Assembly (NCBI GenBank): GCA_028564925.1 | Contig: CM053033.1 | Span: 80,571,468 to 80,635,467 of the forward strand | Source of the DNA: Lithobates sylvaticus | Taxonomy: Eukaryota; Chordata; Amphibia; Anura; Ranidae | Direction of reading: 5' to 3' | DNA: 64,000 nt | In this document: positions 59,535 to 64,000 of the stretch, in pieces | Position numbering within the stretch: position 1 is the first letter of the stretch | Layout: every line of letters starts with the position of its first letter | Position numbers and translations under genes: made by a program | Notes under the pieces: generated by a model | Database searches by the model: none | What the model saw: the letters and a program-made list of their open reading frames with translations, nothing else | Told to the model about the DNA's origin: nothing

Positions 59535-60079
59535 ATTTGGCTCTAGGTGGTTACAAGGATGATGCCTGCAGCTACAGGCATCATCCCGGTATTGTTCTTT
59601 AAAGCCGACTGGAATTGCTTGTACAGGGGGACGGAGAGGTGCCCCTCCTGCCGATGTCTCGCTGGGACCGAAAGCCAGCAATTTCGCCAGCTTACCACAA
59701 ATTGTGGAGGAGGAGTGTACAGTCTCTGATGATCTCTGTGGTATAGGTAACTGGAAGCAATGTCACTTCCGGTTTTCCGGATGTAAACAGTGTCATTTTT
59801 ACGTTGATAAAGCATCTCAACACACCGATCTTGGTGTGATCAGATGCTTTTAGGGCAGAGGAGACATTTAAAGTCACCATAAAAAGAGTACCTGTCACTA
59901 GTGAGGTTTACATTCCTTGTAACAGCAATAAAAGTGATCCAAATTTTTTTTATTTTTTAAATTTAAAGAAACCATGTAAAATAAATACGACGGGCAATTG
60001 TAAGTTAAAGTATCGCAGTGCCGTATTGCAAAAAATGGCCTGGTCAGGAAGGGGGTAAAACCTTCCAGAGCTGAAGTGG
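59535..60079 (+). repeat. Fragment of the TTAA-type frog repeat
   Basis: Shares GATGATGCCTGCAG, a TGCTTxxAGGGCAGAGGA stretch and AAAAGAGTACCTGTCACT with 52560-52860. It ends GAGCTGAAGTGGTTGA, a worn form of the GAAGTGGTTAA terminus. Confidence 0.65.
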
Positions 60080-60258
60080 TTGAAAAGACATTTATTGTTA
60101 GGGTTTACATACACTTTAATAGGCACCAGCATTATGAGAACCTGCTGTAAATGGGAGAAAAAAAAAAAAGGCTAGATGGCATCAGGACTACTCAACAAAA
60201 CAGACCAATATGCAGTAAATCATAGCAACCTTCTGTGGTCTGTAAACTTGCTCTAGAG

Positions 60259-60443
60259 CAGTGTTTCTCATTTCCAGTCCTCAAGGCGCCCCAACAGGTC
60301 ATGTTTTCAGACTTTCCATTATTTTGCACAGGTGATTTAAACAGTTTCACTGCCTTAGTAATTACCACAGCTGTTTCTTCTGAGGGATATCCTGAAAACA
60401 TGACCTATTGGGGCGCCTTGAGGACTGGAGTTGAGAAACACTG
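60259..60443. mobile_element. hAT-type MITE with 8-bp target duplication
   Basis: Ends CAGTGTTTCTCA and TGAGAAACACTG are perfect inverted repeats. CTCTAGAG flanks both sides (60251-60258 and 60444-60451), an 8-bp duplication as expected for hAT. The interior arms (TCCTCAAGGCGCCCCAA and TTGGGGCGCCTTGAGGA) are also inverted. 185 bp, no coding content, well preserved. Confidence 0.9.
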
Positions 60444-60721
60444 CTCTAGAGAACAGTGCAATTAATGTGTAGGTGTTATCTCATAGAAACCAACTGAGAA
60501 ACCAGTAGTTCTGGGTTATAGAAAAGTGCATAGTGGTCTCATTTTTGAGACCCCATTTGTTCTTAGCAGCTCCCCCACTATAAGATGGGAAGCCAAACGT
60601 ATCTCTTGAATTACTTAAAGATAAAGCCTAAAATTTATACTGTAAACTCGCATGTCCCCAATGACATCTGTTAAAGTGGATGTAAATCTGATCCATGAAT
60701 TTTGAGCTGGGCACATATCTG

Positions 60722-61035
60722 TAGTGTTTTCTTAGCTCTCTTCAAAGCTTTAAGTCCTGTGGCGTTCTCCTGCTCCATTATTCTGTTATCAGCCTGAAAA
60801 TTTCTGACAAGTTCTCCTTCAACTGAGATAAAAGCAGCCTGAATTTTGTATTGTGGGAGGTTGCTATAAATAGATTAGCAGTGAGATGAACTACTGTATT
60901 CATAAAACAGCCCTGCAAGTCTCTGCCAATGAGGAGAGGGTGTGTGTGCTTTTCCGCCAATCAGCTGTCTTGGTTGTATGCCCAGACATTACTTCTAGTG
61001 CTGAACAGGAAGAGAAATTTTAACAGAGCTGTGTA
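60722..61035 (+). repeat. Dispersed repeat R, copy 2
   Basis: Second direct copy of the repeat at 59090-59375. It ends about 70 bp from the splice donor of the QSOX2 exon. Confidence 0.7.
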
Positions 61036-61105
61036 TATAATGCTGTGGGGGTTTACATCCATTTTAAGGGAAGGGAAGGTGGTGTAAAAACAAATTAATC
61101 CTTAC

Positions 61106-61256
61106 CAGTATTAGCCAAGGCTTCAGGTCGTGTGGCACCATGCATAGCCAAACTATGAAAGATTTTCCACAAGGAACAGGGGTATCCTCTCAGCTGGGAT
61201 ATGCTGCCTTGACAGCCCACCCATTGAATGTGGTTTGTGAGGAAGATTCCAGAAAT
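61106..61256 (-). CDS. QSOX2: QSOX2 internal exon (FAD-binding start of Erv/ALR domain)
   Basis: Quiescin sulfhydryl oxidase 2 moves electrons from substrate thiols through its thioredoxin domains to an FAD-bound Erv/ALR domain and then to oxygen, making disulfides in the secretory pathway. This 151-bp exon reads in frame for 50 codons plus one base: it begins [10 protein letters not shown], passes through QWVGCQGS and [14 protein letters not shown], and ends with ALANT. The Cys-rich segment and the WKxFH helix are the first FAD-contacting part of the QSOX Erv domain, and the sequence closely matches vertebrate QSOX2 as I remember it. On the minus strand the exon is preceded by an AG acceptor (61257-61258) and followed by GTAAG (61101-61105). 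The trailing phase-1 base completes an Ala codon with the exon at 12361. The next exon lies 48.7 kb away. I found no upstream exon between 61257 and 64000. Confidence 0.95.
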
Positions 61257-61864
61257 CTGTAAAATTACAAAATTTAAATGTTGATATGCATGCTCAAAAT
61301 AATAATTTTTTCACGACAAAAGACAATTTATTTTGTTCCATCAAATTCAGTGGCTATCCCACAGCATTCGGACCTACTTTAGGCTTGAAGTAATTGTAGC
61401 TGTATTAGTGCACTTGGGACAACAGTTGAGAACTGTCCATGGTACTTCTTATATTTGTACTAAGAACTATAATTTTCAGGACATGCTTTCACTATTTCCT
61501 TCTCGGTCCAAGAAGTTTGTGAATCAGTACTGCCTGGACTGAGAAGGGAACTGTCAGAAACCAAGAATCAGACCGAGACAGAAGTACAGTTAAATCACAC
61601 TTGTTTAATAATGAAAGTAAAGAGAACAAACGTAGTCAAAACATGGCCAAATTTTGGTAACCGGAATGGATATAGTCAGACAAGCCAGAAAGTCAGGAAG
61701 CAGCGTAGTGGAACAGCAAGCAGGATCTGGAGCAAGAAGGAATGTCGGCCAAGCAAGTCAAACAGGAGCGCAGGAGAAAGTTTGTGATGTTGACCAAGGC
61801 GAAGGCAGAGATGATCTGGGCTGGACGGCTTAAGTAAGGGTCATGTTGGGGTGTCCAGAAAATA
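61257..61864. other. QSOX2 intron upstream of the exon, no feature
   Basis: Intron sequence with a pyrimidine tract adjoining the acceptor at 61257. Nothing else is recognised; open frames are short. Confidence 0.5.
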
Positions 61865-62055
61865 TCCCATGCACAGCTTCCTGGCTGATGAATGCAAATG
61901 TTGCTCCAGTATTCTGGGTTTCACAGTAGCAATGGTGTACCTTTCATCATAGGCCTTGTTGACTCCTCTCCAAATGAAGCGTTTATGGTTGTGGTCAAAA
62001 AGCAAAATTTTGGTCTCATCAATCCAAAATGACTGTGCCAGAAGGTTTGAGGCTT
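61865..62055 (-). mobile_element. Tc1 fragment, same family as 44600-45674
   Basis: CCATGCACAGCTTCCTGGCT, GACTCCTCTCCAAATGAAGC and AGAAGGTTTGAGGC recur in the same order near 44745-45008. It is an internal transposase fragment without ends. Confidence 0.75.
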
Positions 62056-62162
62056 AACAGGCTACATTCCCAGATGTAGCCTGTTAAGGGGAAACATGTT
62101 GGAAGGAGACGGGGAGCTGTGACATGATTACCATCCAGATTTGTTGGTGATCTCCATGCTGG

Positions 62163-62632
62163 TAAAAGGAAGAAATTAGAGTGATGCACTTATTCAATAA
62201 CGCGACATGAATTAACATACTTAAAGTATCCAAGATAAAATTAAAAAAATGTGAATAAAAGTTTAACTAAAGCCCAATGGTAGGAATCAGTTCATATAAA
62301 GATAAAAATCTCATAGGGGTAACTTGATAGAAGAAAAAACAGACAATACATCCAACCATCGACTGTTATATTTATGAACTGGCATTTTTGGAGGTGAGCG
62401 GCCAATTCATAAATATAACATTGATAATTGGATTGATGTGTTGTCTGTTTTTTCTTCTATCAAGTTACCCCTGTGAGATTTTTATCTGTATATGAAGGGA
62501 TTCTTACCATTGGGCTTTAGTTGAACTTTTATTCATATTTATTGGTTTTGGATACTTATGTTCATTCTTTAAGTATATTAATTCATGTCATGTTATTGAA
62601 TAAGCACACCACTGTTATTTCTTCCTTTTACA
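62163..62632. repeat. Small palindrome, arms about 225 bp
   Basis: TAAAAGGAAGAAAT at the left pairs with ATTTCTTCCTTTTA at the right; AAAGCCCAATGGTA pairs with ACCATTGGGCTTT; the centre is about 62397. The arms have diverged. GGGGAAACATGTTGG lies just left (62086) and poly(A)-signal-like AATAAACCCTG lies right (62885), so this may be an old Penelope-type inverted terminal pair. Confidence 0.65.
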
Positions 62633-64000
62633 TTTGATTATGCAGTGTTTTTAGGGTACACCAATAAGTGGTTGCAGCTATTTCACGGTCACTATACATT
62701 ATATATTTTTTCTTTTATTCGTTTATTTTGACTATATTCCCTGTAGGTTGATGGTTTATATTCTCTTTAAAAAATTACACATAGCGTGCAAGTATATTCC
62801 TTTATAACACAGATCTCCATGCTAGATCATTATCTCTCTACTGCCTAATATTACTATCGCTGTTGTAAGTGCATATTTTAGCTTAAATAAACCCTGTTTT
62901 TACATACTATACGATGAGCTCTCTTTTTGTGTTCCCTTATCCTGCACACACACCTGAGTGAAGCACAGTGATCATCCTGAGTGAGGCAAGATGTGCTGGG
63001 ATGCTGTGAAATATACTTTCAGTGTGTGAGTCCAGATTGAAAGGTGTTGGGACGCTGAGCCTGGAGCTGTCAGATGCATCTTGGAGGTTGGGAGACACAA
63101 AGAAGATGTGGCCAGGCATCGGGCATAGTCTTACCTCATGCGTTAGATGATCTCTTATAATTTAGAGATCGGAAGTTGGTAAGAGGCCAATTTAATTTGC
63201 ATTTGGAATGTTATACTTTATTATCATTGGGAATGGTGGATAGCACATCCAGTTGGTGGAATACTAATGGAATTATTTTTGATACACAAGGACACATTTA
63301 TTGAACTATTTATCACTCGTTGATACACTGTGCTTGCTATATTTTTTGATAAGAGTTTTTCTTTGTTTAGGAGACAGCACAACCTTTTACATTTTCAATT
63401 TTTTTACAAATTCAATTTTTTCCATTATCTCCTTGTATCCAAGGAGTGATAAAAGTGCAGCAGTCTACACTTCTAATTAGCGCAAGATTTTCACAAACAT
63501 TTATAAATTTGTTTCACACGCAGAAAACCATAATCGGCTTTCAGTGAAATAATGTTTAAGAAGCATAAAATACACATTAAAAATTAAATACTATTGAATA
63601 GTTGAAAATAAATTCAGTGTGACTAGCCGAGACCCTCTGATCCAGTGTGCTGGTCTTAGGTATGGAGTTATGACTAGCTCAATTTCCCTCTCAGAAATGA
63701 GTAAGCATGCCCCTCTACTTCATAGGTTTCATTCACGCATGAGGCTCAAGGGCGGTAAAACTAGGTGGTTGAGCCATGGTTTTACTGCGTCCCAACCGCC
63801 AGCCTTGACTGGCAATGCAGCCTCTCAAGGTTGTACACATGCCGTGGCTTCACTTATGCAGCAAAAATTAGGACCGGACAGAGAACACCTACTGTTTTAA
63901 AAGATCCAGTTCCTTACATCTTTCTTCCACTTCTTGGTGCCCAAGAACTAAGAATTCCTTCACTCATACCATCACCCTAACTTACCCGCATTTTGTTGTT
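62633..64000. other. No gene seen; possible retroelement terminal sequence
   Basis: AT-rich DNA. Part (62640-62940) resembles the 3' terminal repeat of a Penelope-type element by position next to the palindrome. No further QSOX2 exon is found up to the window end. Confidence 0.35.

Noticed and set aside
62937-63119. Candidate upstream QSOX2 exon
   Set aside because: The translation does not resemble the QSOX2 segment expected before the 61106-61256 exon and lacks matching splice sites.

Overview
This window is vertebrate nuclear DNA, most likely from a frog, perhaps a ranid. That placement is an inference from three things: a recognisable vertebrate gene split by introns, Penelope-like and Tc1/DIRS/hAT/Harbinger elements of the kinds common in amphibian genomes, and dispersed repeats that resemble families I remember from ranid frogs. 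There is no bacterial-style gene organisation. The only host gene I can support is QSOX2 (quiescin sulfhydryl oxidase 2, a secretory-pathway disulfide-forming enzyme) on the minus strand. Its last three coding exons lie at 61106-61256, 12173-12361 and 9554-10068, and all splice sites and phases agree. The intron between the first two of these is about 48.7 kb long, so most of the window is intron.

Layout. 1-9.2 kb: DNA downstream of QSOX2, with dispersed repeats and a clean Harbinger-type MITE (4752-5167). 9.2-12.4 kb: QSOX2 3' UTR, last exon, a 2.1 kb intron with MITE copies, and the penultimate exon. 12.4-61.1 kb: the giant intron. It holds a degenerate Tc1 relic (14.8-15.5 kb); a giant palindromic Penelope-like element, PLE1 (15740-27043, 15-bp target duplication, arms of about 5.5 kb); Tc1 and hAT scraps; a Tc1 element with long terminal inverted repeats (29023-37652) split by a second palindromic element, PLE2 (29134-36136, 14-bp target duplication); microsatellites; a TTAA-flanked DNA element (40425-43371) that carries a 2-kb tract with no G at all; two more Tc1 elements (44.6-47.2 kb); MITEs; a 5.1-kb element with CTAG at both ends (50017-55107); a GT-rich minisatellite (56.45-57.05 kb); a DIRS-type fossil (57.25-58.84 kb); and further repeats. 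61.1-64 kb: the antepenultimate QSOX2 exon and upstream intron, with a small palindrome.

How it fits together. The two Penelope-like elements share one design: a long copy carrying reverse transcriptase and GIY-YIG endonuclease, joined head to head with a 5'-truncated inverted copy, the whole flanked by a single target-site duplication. In both, only the short inverted arm keeps the outermost terminal sequence (59 and 84 bp). Both carry hammerhead-ribozyme-like folds and a GC-rich, TATA-less promoter-like block in the arms. PLE1 has a long uninterrupted reading frame and nearly identical arms, so it looks young. The most peculiar single tract is the G-free block at 41173-43156.
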